Origin: Rhizoclosmatium globosum
Taxonomy: Eukaryota > Chytridiomycota > Chytridiomycetes > Chytridiales > Chytriomycetaceae
Assembly (NCBI GenBank): GCA_002104985.1
Contig: MCGO01000149.1
Span: 1-64,000, forward strand
Direction of reading: 5' to 3'
DNA length: 64,000 nucleotides
Below the pieces are notes generated by a model. The model did not search any database. It saw only the letters and a program-made list of their open reading frames with translations, and was not told where the DNA came from. This document shows positions 1 through 11,913 of this stretch, one piece after another; positions within the stretch are counted from its first letter, which is position 1; every line of letters starts with the position of its first letter. The position numbers were made by a program, and so were the translations under genes.

Positions 1-820
1 TTCTATTCAAGGTCGATACAATAAGTACAGCAGGGAAGTCAGTAACGCTCGGATGGAATATAATGGAGAAAGACTTGTTGCAGAGTCAGTCGAAGAGTTG
101 ATTGGAGAACACCTAGATTCGCTCTTTCATGCTGATGGACATAATTTTGCGTCATCAGGTCGGGAAGATGTCGATGTGTTGATGCTCGGGAGTGGAAGGC
201 CGTTTTACATGGAGCTTGTGAATCCAAAGAAACAAGACATATCTCAAAACCAAGTGCGGGTTGCTCAGGAGCAAATCAACAAAACGCGGGAAGGCAAAAT
301 TCGCGTCACTCATTTGCAATTAGTTGAAAAGTGAGATTCTCTTTGTGGCTCCCTTTTTATACTGCAATTTTCTGACGTGCTCTATAGAGATGAGACAAAA
401 CATCTCAAGAACTCAGCCTCGACGAAACGAAAGTCATATTCAACATTAGTTCAACTCTCGAAGCCAGTCACTTTACATCAATTGAATGAGCTGTCGAATA
501 TGAAGGACCTGGCATTGAAACAGCAGACACCCATTCGAGTGATGCGGTCGAGGTCAGATTTAGAGCGCGATAAGGTTGTGCACGAGATGAATGTGTATCC
601 AGAGAATGAAGGAGTTCTGAGAGAAACTGGGGAATACGTCTATGATTTGATACGAATTGATTTGACCACGAGCGCGGGAACCTATGTGAAAGAGTTTTGC
701 CATAGTGACGGAGGGAGGACGGTTCCAAGCATCAAGGAGTTATTGGGAGTTGAGAGTGCAACCGTGGTCGCCTTAGACGTACTACAGGTTTTCTTAGACT
801 GGCCAAAAGAGACTGAATAA
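1..820 (+). CDS. PUS10: tRNA pseudouridine synthase PUS10, 3' part
   Basis: The C-terminal catalytic part of a PUS10-type pseudouridine synthase, which modifies U54/U55 in the tRNA T-loop. The frame is open from base 2 and the 5' end lies outside the window. A 57-bp intron (331-387; donor GTGAGA, branch CTGAC, acceptor TATAG) joins two exons in phase. Family landmarks are present: the ‘GRYNKYSREVSNA’ block, ‘GREDVDVLMLGSGRPF’ around the catalytic Asp, ‘QQTPIRV’, and the late block ‘AGTYVKEFCHSDGGRT’. The protein ends in ‘FLDWPKETE’, close to the usual C-terminus. PUS10 occurs in archaea, animals, plants and many protists but is missing from yeasts as far as I recall, which fits an early-diverging fungus. 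Confidence 0.9.
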
Positions 821-1062
821 ATTGATAAGAAAAGGGGAGTTCAAGAATAGCAAAACCATCACCCACTTTGACACCACAAACAAAGACGACATTGACCCAG
901 ACTTGGATACCCTCAACTATGTCATCCAAAAGTTGTTTAACGTCTTCAAAACAACGAGAAACGCGTTCCAAAAACTGTTCAATTCATTGTATTCAAGATT
1001 CAGAATGGTAAAATGCTACAAAAAAAAATATACTATAGAATCGAGTGTTCATTAAACACATC

Positions 1063-2270
1063 CTACATATCCACCTTCACAAGGCACTGTCCAGGACATT
1101 TGCTTTGTTCAATCCACGCCAACGAGTTTCCAGCAACATAAGAACAGATCAAAATTGTTTTCGCATCGCTTGCACACTTCCAGTCTCCATAAGTGCAACT
1201 GTTACTGATGGGACCGTTGTTCTGAGAAGGCGCGTTATTCCAAAATTGGCCAGAAGGACCATTGTTGACTGGACCGTTGTTGGTAGGACTGTTGTTAGTT
1301 GAACCAGCAGAAGGACCAGAAGAACCAGTTGCAGGAACACCAGAGGCTTGGTTTGGACCCATAGATCCTTGGTCTTTGTTCATGCAACCGACATATCCGT
1401 TGGGACCGTTATCAACGCAATACTGAGACGGGAGACACTTTGATTGCCAGACCCAAGAGAGTTGGGTTGTGGATGTGTAGGCACATTGGTAGAGGGAGAG
1501 GTTATCTGCCTTTGAACATTGGAATTTTCCAAAGGTTTGGCAGGGACCGGTGGGAGGGGTGAGGGGGTCGATTCCTTTAGAAGGGTTGGAGTTGGAGTTG
1601 GAGTTGGAAGTGGAAGGATTGTTTTGTGGATTAGGTGATGGATTGTTTGGTTGCTGGTAGAGGAAGAGGAGGAAGAAGAAGGTGCATTGATACATCCTAC
1701 GAATTGTCCGTTGTTTGAGCAGATCGTGTTTGGTCCGCAGTGGAATGTGGACGCCAAGCCAACGTGTTACCGGCAACATACCCACACTGGAACATGACTG
1801 GTTGTCGGTACCACACGCAAAGTCACCGTTGAGATTGCAAGGTGAGTTTGGGAGACAACGAGGGAGGCAGAAAGCTGTGCACAACCAGACTGGAGGGCAG
1901 ACGCGACGGCAGCGGTGTCCTTGTCGCTGGGACTGATGCACGACGAGACGACTTTGAGAAGCGACTGTTGGTTGGGCGGGGAGCAAATACACGTGGCCTG
2001 ATCGAGGGTTGGAACGAAGGATGCCGAAGAAGACGCGGCTGCCTGGATGTCAATCTTGCATGATGAGTACACGGCAAGAAGGGCCTTGGCATCATCCACA
2101 CAAGTCTGTGCACCTTGAGAAGATGATGATGATGTGGATGTTGTGGTGTTGGATGGTGTTGATCCAACCGCAGCCCGGCCGCCGGTGAAAATGGATGCAA
2201 AGTTTGACCACGAAAGGGCCATGGCAGAGTTGGCAGTTGAGACTAGAATGAGAGTTGTTGCGAGCTTCAT
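1063..2270 (-). CDS. secreted Cys-rich protein with three CBM19-like repeats (frame interrupted)
   Basis: The start at 2270 gives a signal peptide (MKLATTLILVS...AMALS). It is followed by a Ser/Thr-rich spacer, a Cys-containing helical segment and then three Cys-rich repeats of about 50 residues. These share the pattern C-x-x-x-G-x-x-x-C...C-x-Y...W...C...C, as in ‘YGDWKCASDAKT’ and ‘AGNSLAW’, and resemble family 19 chitin-binding modules. Linkers are Asn/Pro/Ser-rich. The coding frame slips four times between about 1650 and 1852, each time as if one base were missing; adding one G at about 1755 restores W-A-S-T-F-H-C in repeat 1. The gene is either intact with assembly errors or recently broken. 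It would act outside the cell, probably on chitin. The CBM19 label rests on Cys spacing only. Confidence 0.6.
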
Positions 2271-2667
2271 TGAATGGTTTTGTTTTTGGAAGGATGTTGT
2301 TGCAGTTGTTGTTCTTAAGTCTTCTTGATTTTGTGTTCGACCGTGGATCTCCAACAGGGTTTAACCACATGTTGAACCAAGTTATTTTCTTTGTTCTACT
2401 GATTTTCTGTCTTTTCTCAGCGGATTTACTGCTTTAATTGCCGGATTCATTTAAGAACGATCTTTCAACTTTATTCATGCACCTACGAACTTGATGTATT
2501 GCATGTATTTCTGGATTGGCCGAAGCCTGTAGCCTAAATTCTAATGATTCTTTTCCCATAAAATCTTTATTGTTGGTATAGAGTTGTTCTTATTGTTCAG
2601 GTAAAGTAACTCACAATGGTCCGCACAATGGATGCATGTACACAATACAAAGATCATTATCTCCAAA
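2271..2667. other. intergenic, divergent promoter region
   Basis: About 400 bp between the starts of the secreted Cys-rich gene (minus) and the PstS-like membrane protein gene (plus). It should hold both promoters. I see AT-rich stretches but no motif I can name, and no convincing open frame. Confidence 0.5.
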
Positions 2668-5600
2668 ATGGAGCAGAATCTGTCAACGTTGCCCTTAAGT
2701 GTCAAGTCTCGGATCAGTTGTTTTGTGCTTGCACCATTTGCCATCATTTTTATACTTTGCGGACTCCTCACCGCCTATGTCAATGAATCTATTACTGCCT
2801 TGTCAACTCATACAGAACCACCACACATTCTTGTTAACGGATCTGGTTCATACCTCTTCACAAATACTATGAAACGTGCCAGCGCCTTATTTGCAGACTA
2901 CCTCATCCATCAACAATCTAACTACGAAGTTGACATTGATTTCAAGAGTATCGGAAGCGCACAAGGCCAATTAGAGTTTTTAAACGATTACAATTTGTTT
3001 GCAGCAACGCACGTTGACGTTGATGCAGAGGAATCTCAATACTTCTTACCTCAAACGTGGAAACATTGGAGAACGTGACGCAGTATGTGGATCCAAGAGC
3101 ACCACAACATTTGGGTTTATTAATGATGCCGGTTCTTGTTGGTGCTGTCGCAGTCATTTATCACTTTCCAGAATCGTATGATGACTCATCGCCATTGATT
3201 CTTACTGGTGCATTATTGGGTGACATTTTCAGTGGTGCCGTTGTGTGGTGGAACGACACGTCAATCCAAAACCTGAATCCATTGACCCCCCTTCCACGAA
3301 AAAAGATTAGTGTTATTGCTCGAGGAGATTCTGGAGGCACTAACTTGGTATTTACGGAATTCATGAGTTTGTATTCTAAACGTTTCAGGGAAAGTGGTAT
3401 TGGAGTGTTGGGGAGCCCAAATTGGCCTCGTTTCGTCAGAACAGGCGATTCGGCAACAGAAGTTATTTACATGTCCTCGGCAATAGATTATTCGATTACG
3501 TATCTTGAAAATGAAATGGTGTTGCAAGCTCAACTGCTGGGTTTACATTGTCAAGTAGCTTCAATTGTGAATTCAAACAATATCGCGAAAAGCCCAACTA
3601 TTGGATCACTTTTGTCAATCATGGAATCTATTCCTGTGTCTGAATCTCTCAAGCGACATAATTACTTGAGTATAATTGATAGCAAGAACCCAAACGCATA
3701 TCCTATCGCGTTTAGCATGTTTGCATTAGCTCATGAGCACTATTACTACTTTTCACCGCACCAGATAATAATTACTGCGAACGAGTGAAAAGAATGGTTT
3801 ATTTTTGGTACTTCTACCTCACAAGCAACGAAGTCAGTTCTTCGAACGCCAATATTGGCGTAACTTCAATAACTGGCTCGCTTTTAGAGTATAACTTGAA
3901 AGTCTTGAGTCTGGTCACGTGTAATAAGATCAACATTATGAAGCAGTTGGAAAAGGAACTGGAACGAAAGAAGTTTTACGAAAATTGTTGAGTATCAATC
4001 ACACAAAACATGGTTTTAACTGACGTATTTTGTGACAGATGAGCATGATATTGAGTGGGACGTTTCATTGAAAGTTTGGCAGAATGACAACAAGTTTCAG
4101 ACAACTCCTGTAGGAACATCATTGTACTTTTTGTTCTACGGAATCCTGATATTGGCTTGCCTGATCCCATTTTTTCTTAACATGCACAAATTGTTGAAGA
4201 AGGGTGGTGACTCGCATCATGATGTTGGAGCACACAGGTCAAGTCTTGCCATAAAGGGACAATATCATATTAAAAATGAATATTCTAATGAGGAGGATGA
4301 TCTGGAAGAATTGGAAGAATTGGAGGCAAAGATGCAAGGGAAAGTCAGGTTCACAACACAAAACATATTGGGCATTCTTACCCAGTTCATAACGTGCTTT
4401 CAAATCCTCTATTTATGCATGTCAAGCTCTGTAGTAATTCAGCATAATATTTGGGTTGATATTGTTTCGTACATCGGCATTATTCCTGGATATTACGAAT
4501 TCGCAATTATTCTCAAATTTGCTGTTTTCATATGGATTGGCGGTATATTCTATACAACATATTTTCATCAAGTTCTAGCTGAGCATTATCCACACAAACT
4601 TATCAACATGACTTCGTTTCACGCGTTCCTGGCTGATTTCTTGCCAAACTTTGCTGTACTTTTGTACAATCCGAGTGTGGAATTACTGGCAAAGGTATTG
4701 GATTGTCGGTTGAATCCCCATACATGGAAGTATTCCAACAGTTATAACGAGACTTGTTGGACAAAACATCACTGGATAGAGTCTGTGATAAGTTTGGCTT
4801 TGACTTGTACATTTACGGCATCTGTCGTTCGTTACAGCAAAGTCCTAAAGGTTTGTATGCAAGCCTGTTGCAAAAAACAACTAAAATTAACGCAGTTACT
4901 GAGAAAACAATTCGACTTCAAAGATCATGAGTGGTGTATTGTAAGTACTGACAGAATGCTGCTTTGAGTAACATTTGTTTTATGTAACTGTTAGTACTTG
5001 GAATCAGTTGCCAAGACGTTCATTGTTATCCTGTACTTCAATTTTAATGACTTGCCATTCCTTTGCACGACATTTGTCATACTTGTAGGATTGTCTCTGT
5101 GCAATTTGATTGGAAAGCCAAATTACGTCATGTGGTTTAATTACTTCCGTGGTGGGGTGTATACTTATGCTGCCTTGGTATGCGGAACCCTAATTGCATT
5201 CGAGGTTCAAGTTTCTCCAGTCGATTATAGCGACCGCCATACAATCAGTGGCAAATTGAGCCTCGGTTTGCTTGTTGCAACTCTCATTTTATGTGTTTTC
5301 ACCTTTGCCTTCATCTCAACCCGATACAAAGCAGGGCTATCATCCAAACAAATGGAGCTAAAAAAAGAGGAACTAAAAAAGTTCTTTGAGGCGTTTTCAG
5401 AATCGTATCGGGATGAGGAATCGCAACGCCTTGCATCAGCAGCCGGAGTTGTCGAGGACGGCATAACTCCAATAATTGGACAATTCGAATTAAATAAGGC
5501 TGGAATTATTGGTAAGAGTCATAGTGGTAGCGTTGGATGCCTAGACCCAGGGAGTGGCGGTTTTTCGGCAGTGAGTGATTCATATCTTGGTGGATTCAAT

Positions 5601-5999
5601 CATATTGACAACTTTAAACTGCAGGAACAATGGAAGCAGATTGATAATATGATTTCGGTGGCGAGAAATGTTGGTTTACTCTCAAAGGAAGAGGCGAAAC
5701 CAATCAAACTAGCAATCAGATCCGAAGATCCAATCATTCCAATCATATTCTCGCGATCAAACAAGAACTTGAATGTATTTGTTGAATATTTGAAAGCTAG
5801 AGTGTATACTATCTTGTCTTCGAATCCTCGCAATTCGAGTAGAAATGGGAATATAGTGAATCAATCACTTCAGAAACAGCCAAGTTTAAATTCAGTGCAA
5901 GTTGGTCGAGGTTCTCAGATAGTAGCAACACGTATCACATCAACAAGGGAGATACATCGTTCTCCGTTAGCACAGAACTCATCAAAACGAAACGAATAA
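2668..5999 (+). CDS. membrane protein with PstS-like phosphate-binding ectodomain
   Basis: Three exons (2668-3986, 4039-4940, 4995-5999; introns with CTGAC branch and GTAAGT donor) encode about 1,070 residues. An N-terminal hydrophobic anchor (around residues 20-42) precedes a full PstS/PBP-type fold: ‘NGSGSYLF’, ‘SIGSAQGQLEFL’, ‘PVLVGAVAVIY’, ‘LTGALLGDIFSG’, ‘WWNDTSIQNLNP’, ‘RGDSGGTNLVFTEF’ and a late ‘AYPIAF’. The motif blocks follow the order of bacterial phosphate-binding proteins. About eight hydrophobic segments follow (near 4110, 4360, 4510, 4620, 4780, 5030, 5150 and 5270), then a Ser-rich cytoplasmic-type tail with a charged helix. The frame slips by one missing base near 3050 and again near 3770. 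The layout suggests a surface receptor or channel that senses phosphate or a similar anion. The membrane block is not one I recognise. Confidence 0.75.
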
Positions 6000-6058
6000 A
6001 GTAGCCTTGTTTTTTGTATTGATACTTGAAGCATGTACGTTTATTTTGATGACTACGT

Positions 6059-6771
6059 TCACTCTCCATGCTTCAAGACACGAACAAAATCACGGTAATT
6101 AAAATCCTTGTCTTCTAATGGGGCTCCTTTGAACATAATATCGACCTGAAACCCCAAGAAATCTTTAATGCACAAATTAAAACAATCGTATTTACCTCTT
6201 CATGAGTGAATCGATCACCCATAGTTGTCATACACTCTCGCAAGAGTTCCGCGTCAATAAACCCAGTTTTGTTTTCATCAAAGCATTCAAACGCCTGAAG
6301 AATCTCATGCTCTGGATCTGTCCCGCTCATTTTTTCGCCCATACTAGCCATAGACATGATGAGATTTTCGATGACTTCAGAAGAGCGAATACTTACAGCG
6401 TTAAGAACATTGTAAAGTTGATTGAACCAGGAGCTTCTTTAATCATACTGTCGATATACTCATCGGAAGGTGTCTGACCTAAGAGAGGAAGCTGGGTATT
6501 AGAATTTTGACGTGTTGTATATTTGACGTTCAGATAATCACGACTTACCCAAGCTAGAGAGCATATCCTTAATATCTTCGCGATCCAAGAACCCGTCAGA
6601 GTCGTGGTCAAACATACTGAAGGCTTCCTTGAACTCGGCGATTTGGTGTTGCTCAAACATTGCAAACACGTTCGAGTTCTGACGCACGGCGCGCTTCTTC
6701 TTCTCTTTTCTGGCTGACTGTGCATAATATTTAGTTGGATGCTATGATAGTGAAGGGATGTTATTCACCAT
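6059..6771 (-). CDS. myosin regulatory light chain
   Basis: An EF-hand protein of about 160 residues in five exons. The first coding exon is only the ATG (6769-6771); an intron of about 50 bp then joins it to ‘[21 protein letters not shown]’. That segment matches the N-terminal phosphorylation site of myosin II regulatory light chains, with the Ser before N-V-F-A-M-F conserved. EF-hand 1 is canonical (D-H-D-S-D-G-F-L-D). Later hands are degenerate, as usual in this family (‘[12 protein letters not shown]’), and the end ‘[14 protein letters not shown]’ is typical. It would bind a myosin heavy-chain IQ motif and control contractility through Ser phosphorylation. Its start codon is only 24 bp from the divergent RAD50 start. 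Myosin light chain is preferred over calmodulin because of the basic N-terminus and the phospho-Ser context. Confidence 0.9.
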
Positions 6772-6795
6772 TGTGGAGTGTTTTTTGTTGCGAAC

Positions 6796-9700
6796 ATGTC
6801 CACAATTGACCAGCTTGCCATCCGAGGTTTCAACTCTTCAACCGCCATCTCTTTACATCACTTTAATCTGAAATATTCAGGAATTCGGTCGTTCGGCCCA
6901 GAAGGGGTGGCTGTCATTGATTTCTATACACCACTCACCTTGATTGTTGGGCACAACGGTACACGCCTTTCCTTCAGTAAACAACGGCTGATCCTTTCTT
7001 AGGGCGGGTAAAACAACGATTATCGAATGTCTGAAGTACGCCACGATTGGAGACAGTTGCGTTTAAACTGATGAATGAGTTGCTTTGATTCTAACCATCT
7101 TCTCTTTCCTTCCTTCTCTTTCCCTCCTTCTCTTTTCAGTGCCGCCCAATTCGCAAAAGTCGTTTGTGCATGATCCCCGGGTGCGTGCGTGTTTCGAGTG
7201 GAATCGGGTTGACTGACTCATCCGAATCAGGTTGCGAACACAGCCGAAGTCAAAGGCCAAACAAAGCTCAGATTCAGAAATGTGAATGGAAAAGAAATGA
7301 CGGTGACGCGGTCCTTGTGCGCGACACAAAAGAAAACAGTGTCGTCGGTGCGGACACTCGAGTCGCTTCTCGCCACAAAGAACAGCGATAATACTGTATG
7401 CATTCGTGTTACTTGCTTAATTGATTATTATTAAGTGCTCTTGCAGGAAGTGTCGATTACCTCAAAGTGTGCCGAAATGGATACTGCCATTCCAGAACAG
7501 CTTGGTGTTTCAAAAGCCATTCTCGACAACGTCATATTCTGCCACCAAGAAGAATCTTACTGGCCTCTTGCCGAGCCTTCAATTCTAAAGAAAAAGTTTG
7601 ACGAGATCTTTGCCTCCACAAGATACACAAAAGCTCTCGAAGCTATTAAGGCCCTCCGCAAGGATCAAACCTCTCAAATTAAAGTCGATCAAAATGAATT
7701 GGCACATTTAAAGGCAAACAGACAACGCGCTGAGACTGTTGAGTGTGCTTTCTATATATCCGCCCTGAGACTCATATAAAACAGCTTATGAAAGACAAGG
7801 AAGAGGTCGAAGAAAAAATCCAAGTCGCGAAAGATCGTCAAATTCAGTTGGACGAACACGAGATTCCCGAGGTCGAAGCAAAGATTCAGAATCTCAACCG
7901 CGAACACCAAAAACTCAACGACTTGATTCAAAATATTCAACAGCGAGAAATGCAAATCAACGTAATCCAAGCAGCAATCGACAAAGAGAAGGATAGAATC
8001 GAGTTGTACGAAGGTATGCTCAATTAATGTGCTCCACATCACAGACATTGAATAAGCTCCTTAGATACGGATGAACAACTTCAAAGCATGTTGGATCAAT
8101 ACCAACATTCCATCGACAATCAGCAGACGGAACTTGCTGGGCTGGATCGAATTATTGCGGCACATAAACAAAAACGAGAGGCTGCAGTGGCTGAAATTGA
8201 AAACTTGTCTGCCGCGAAAGGTCAATTAGAAGGTGATATGAAGGTGCGTCTGTTTCGTTCATGAATTCATTACTCCCATCTAACGTTTCCAAAAGAGAAA
8301 TATGGAAGAGGTTGCTCGAGCTGAACAAATCGTTGAAAATATCGCCACCAAGAACAAAATCCGCGGGTTTACTTCGCCAATGAATGAAGACGATATGACT
8401 CGGTTTATTGCTAAGTTGAAGGACAACTTATTGGGTCAACAGCAAATGCTTGAGGCTGCCAAGGTGTGCCCTGAATTATACTGATTTCCTCATCTGACTT
8501 AAACATACAGGCTGAGGCCAATATGCAAGAATCCAGTATTGTGGCACGTCTTCAGAAAGCACAAGCAAAGATCACAGGCCAACATGAAGCAAAGAAAATG
8601 TTACAGAAGCAAACAGTTCAGCTCTTAAATGCCACTTTTATCATCTCTGACACTTTCTATTAGGATGCGAACAATGCCAAAATTGCCAACCTTACGTCTC
8701 AAATCAACTCGTTCCCAATCACTCAAGGAGATCTCGCTCATTTACAATCAAAAGTTACTGAAGAAGAAGACTGGATCACCCGATACAACCAAACATACAA
8801 TCCAGTCGAAACGGAAACGAAAATCAAAACATTGAATGCAGAGTTAGCCAACTATGATAACTCGCTTGTCCAACTATCGAACGAAATGTCAACTTTAAAT
8901 ATGGAAAGCGACACTAGAGCACGGTTAGGACTTAAGGTTTCTGAGAGAAAGCGAAAACAGGAAGGGGTCTCGGTGTTACGTGCAGTGTTTGAAGAATCGT
9001 TCACGAAATGCTTGCCTGGAAGAGCAATCAAAATGGATACTTGTACCAGCGAAATTGCTGCTGAACTTAGGTCTGTGACATTAATTGAAGAGCCTTGTCC
9101 TAATCGTGTTTGCAGGAAGAAAGAAGGGCTATTGCAAGGAGCGAAATCAACCTTAGAATCCAAGCAACGAGAACTGTCTGGAATCAATGCCAAACTGTCG
9201 GTATGCAAGTCGAGGTTGCAAGCTCTTTCAAAGGATGTTGAGAGTTGAGTGTCAATATGAATGCCATAACGTTTTTCTCACATTCAGCTTTGTAGCCAAA
9301 TCCAAAGCTATAAGTGAAGCATGTGGCGGGTCTGACTTCCTGCATGCGTATGAAGAAGCCGAACAGGAATATGACGATGCATTGAGGTATGAACAAATGT
9401 CATGGGAAATGATTACTGATGGTTTCCCATAGCTCCGATAAAACTGTATCTGCGGCTACAGTAATGATCAACAAGTATCTGCGTCTCTACAACCGTGACA
9501 AGTTAGTTTCTTCCTATGTTATTAAATGCTTAACACGCAACAATCTAAGATGTTGTCCTCTTTGCACTCGTGGCTTCACGTCCGACGCAGAAGCCCAAAA
9601 TTTCCTCATACGACTAACTGAGTCCCTCTCCAAAATGCCAAACAAGGAAGAACAAGCAGCAACACTTGCAGCCAAGACCGCCCACCTCAAGCGCCTGACG

Positions 9701-11846
9701 AACTTGAAACAAACATTCCACGAAATCGAACGAATCAGAGATACAGAGCTTCCAACATTGAAGCGTGAACTGAAGTCGTTGGAGGAAGAGAAGCATGCAA
9801 TCGAGAGCAGCTTGGAGGACGCTGAAGGAGATTATTCTGTTTTCCAGGTGGATGTGAATTTACTTATTGAAGTTCGTGGGAAATGCGAGGAGTTGATGAA
9901 GGGATTGGGAGATGTTCGTGTCTTGGATAATGAGATTTCTGCGATTGAAAGGAATTTGAGTGGAACAGGCGGAGGCGGCAAAACGCTTGGACAAGTGCAG
10001 GAAGTGTATGAAGAAGTTCAAACAAAATGGTGAGTCTTCTTTCTTTTGCCATTGGCATGTTTCTGTCACTGACTTGCTTTCGACAGCAAAAACATTCGAA
10101 GTCAAGTTGACCGATTGAACAACGAGTTGCGGATGAGACAGCGTGAAATTCAAACACACGAGAAAGTGCTTCAGGATACCAAGAATGAGTTTCAACAAAA
10201 GTCGTTCAGGTGGCAGGAGAGGGAGCGTATGGTTACAACTGTTGCCGAATTAAGAGCTGAAAAGGACAAGTTTTCGCGTGATATCGAGGTTCGTATGATG
10301 TTTCAGTCGAAACCACATTAACCTCTTCCCGATTTAGGTGGCAGAGTCTGTCATTCGCGAATTGGAGCCAAGTGTGGTGGGAATTCAACAAGAACTTAAT
10401 GTCGAAAAAGAGAAATCGTCCAAAGTATATGAATCCCTTCGTCGAGCCATACAAGAAATCCAAACAGACATCAATTCTGTCAATGGCTTCCTTTCCGACA
10501 TGAAGAGGTTTTTGTCTCTTTGCTTGGTATTCAAAATTTAACGACACTATCCACAGATACAATTCTTCAAATATTCCAAGACAGCTTGAAAACTGCCTTG
10601 CAGAGATCAATCGTCTTCGAGAGAACGCTGAAACGCATCAATCAAACGAAGAAGCCTCCAAAACCCGAAAAGAAGCCCTCACAGCCACCGCACATCAAGT
10701 CGAAGCATTAAAGAAATCCATCGAGGCTAATCTTGATTACCGTGAAAAAGTACGCACAGTGGAAGACTTGGCTCGACAGATTGAAACGTTCCAACGGGAT
10801 GTCAATAAATTTGATCAAGGGTCTGTGCATAATCAGGTTTTTTGGGGGCTGTTTTCGCAAAGTACGACGACTGATGATGTTTTCCTCCACAGAGACTAAA
10901 ACTCAATACTATGCTTGCAACTTTGAGCAAAGAGTCTGCTGCAGTTACGAAAGAAGTTCAACTGCTTGAAGAAAACCAGGAACGTATCACGAGAGATTTG
11001 TCTGGCGACTTTGAAGGCATTGCTGAGAAGCATGCTCATCAGGTGATTAAGTTGAAAACGGAGTCACTTGCTGTACAGGATTTGGAAAAGTATAGTAAGG
11101 CATTGGAGAAGTGAGTATGATGCTTTTTGGGGATTGTAAAACTGATTTGTTTGGATAGTGCGATTATGAAATACCATACGATGAAGATGGACGAAATTAA
11201 CAAGATTATTCGAGAACTTTGGGTGAATACATACAAGGGAAATGGTGCGAGCAATTTGATTTGAAGAAATGCCAGATGGACTTATCTTTTGTTAGACATT
11301 GAGACCATTGAAATCCGTAGTGACAATGAAGGATCGACGGCCAAGAATAGGTCGTACAACTATCGTGTAGTGATGATTAAGGAACAAACAGAATTGGATA
11401 TGCGTGGAAGGTTCGATTATCTTCTGGTGTCTCCTCTTGATATCTAACGCATTCATGGACAGATGCAGTGCAGGACAAAAAGTGTTGGCGTGTTTGATTA
11501 TTCGTCTTGCGTTGGCCGAAACGTTTTGCTTGAATTGTGGAATCTTGGCACTTGATGAGCCCACCACTAACTTGGACCGCGATAATTCGGATGCCCTTGC
11601 CGAGTCCTTGACCAAGTTGAGTTGATAGTTATTGTTTGCAATGAGTTGATTGACTGACACTTTTAAATATTATTCGCCAGTATCATCAAACTGAGGCGAG
11701 CCCAAAAGAACTTCCAGCTGATTATCATTACGCACGATGAAGATTTCATGAACATGATTGGGCATCATGACTATGCGGACTTTTATTTCCGAGTGAGCAA
11801 GGATGCGATGCAGCACAGTGTGATTGAGCGGCAGCGGATTGTGTGA
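6796..11846 (+). CDS. RAD50: DNA repair ATPase RAD50
   Basis: A complete RAD50 of about 1,300 residues split by about 22 introns of 45-85 bp. Visible parts in order: N-terminus ‘[16 protein letters not shown]’, Walker A ‘[21 protein letters not shown]’, ‘FVHDPR’, Q-loop region ‘[14 protein letters not shown]’, a long coiled coil, zinc hook C-P-L-C at about 9560, the returning coiled coil, signature ‘[19 protein letters not shown]’, Walker B ‘[14 protein letters not shown]’ and the final H-loop ‘IITHDEDF’. With MRE11 and an NBS1/XRS2-like partner it would tether and process DNA double-strand breaks in the nucleus. One exon junction is off by one base: donor 6959 to acceptor 7002 fits Walker A only if one more G is present in the GG before the donor. 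This is probably an under-called homopolymer. Confidence 0.96.
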
Positions 11847-11913
11847 TTGTGTGATTGCGAGTGTGAAATAAGAAAGTATTAAATCGATAGTTACATTTAA
11901 GCAAGAAAAAAGA

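Noticed and set aside
3048..3076. A 27-bp GT..AG interval that would join the two frames of the PstS-like gene
   Set aside because: Far too short for splicing, given that the introns seen here are about 40 bp or longer, and the removed residues look coding. A single missing base explains it better.
2668..5999. Bacterial contamination as the source of the PstS-like domain
   Set aside because: The same gene has spliceosomal introns and a eukaryote-style multi-pass tail, and its neighbours are fungal.
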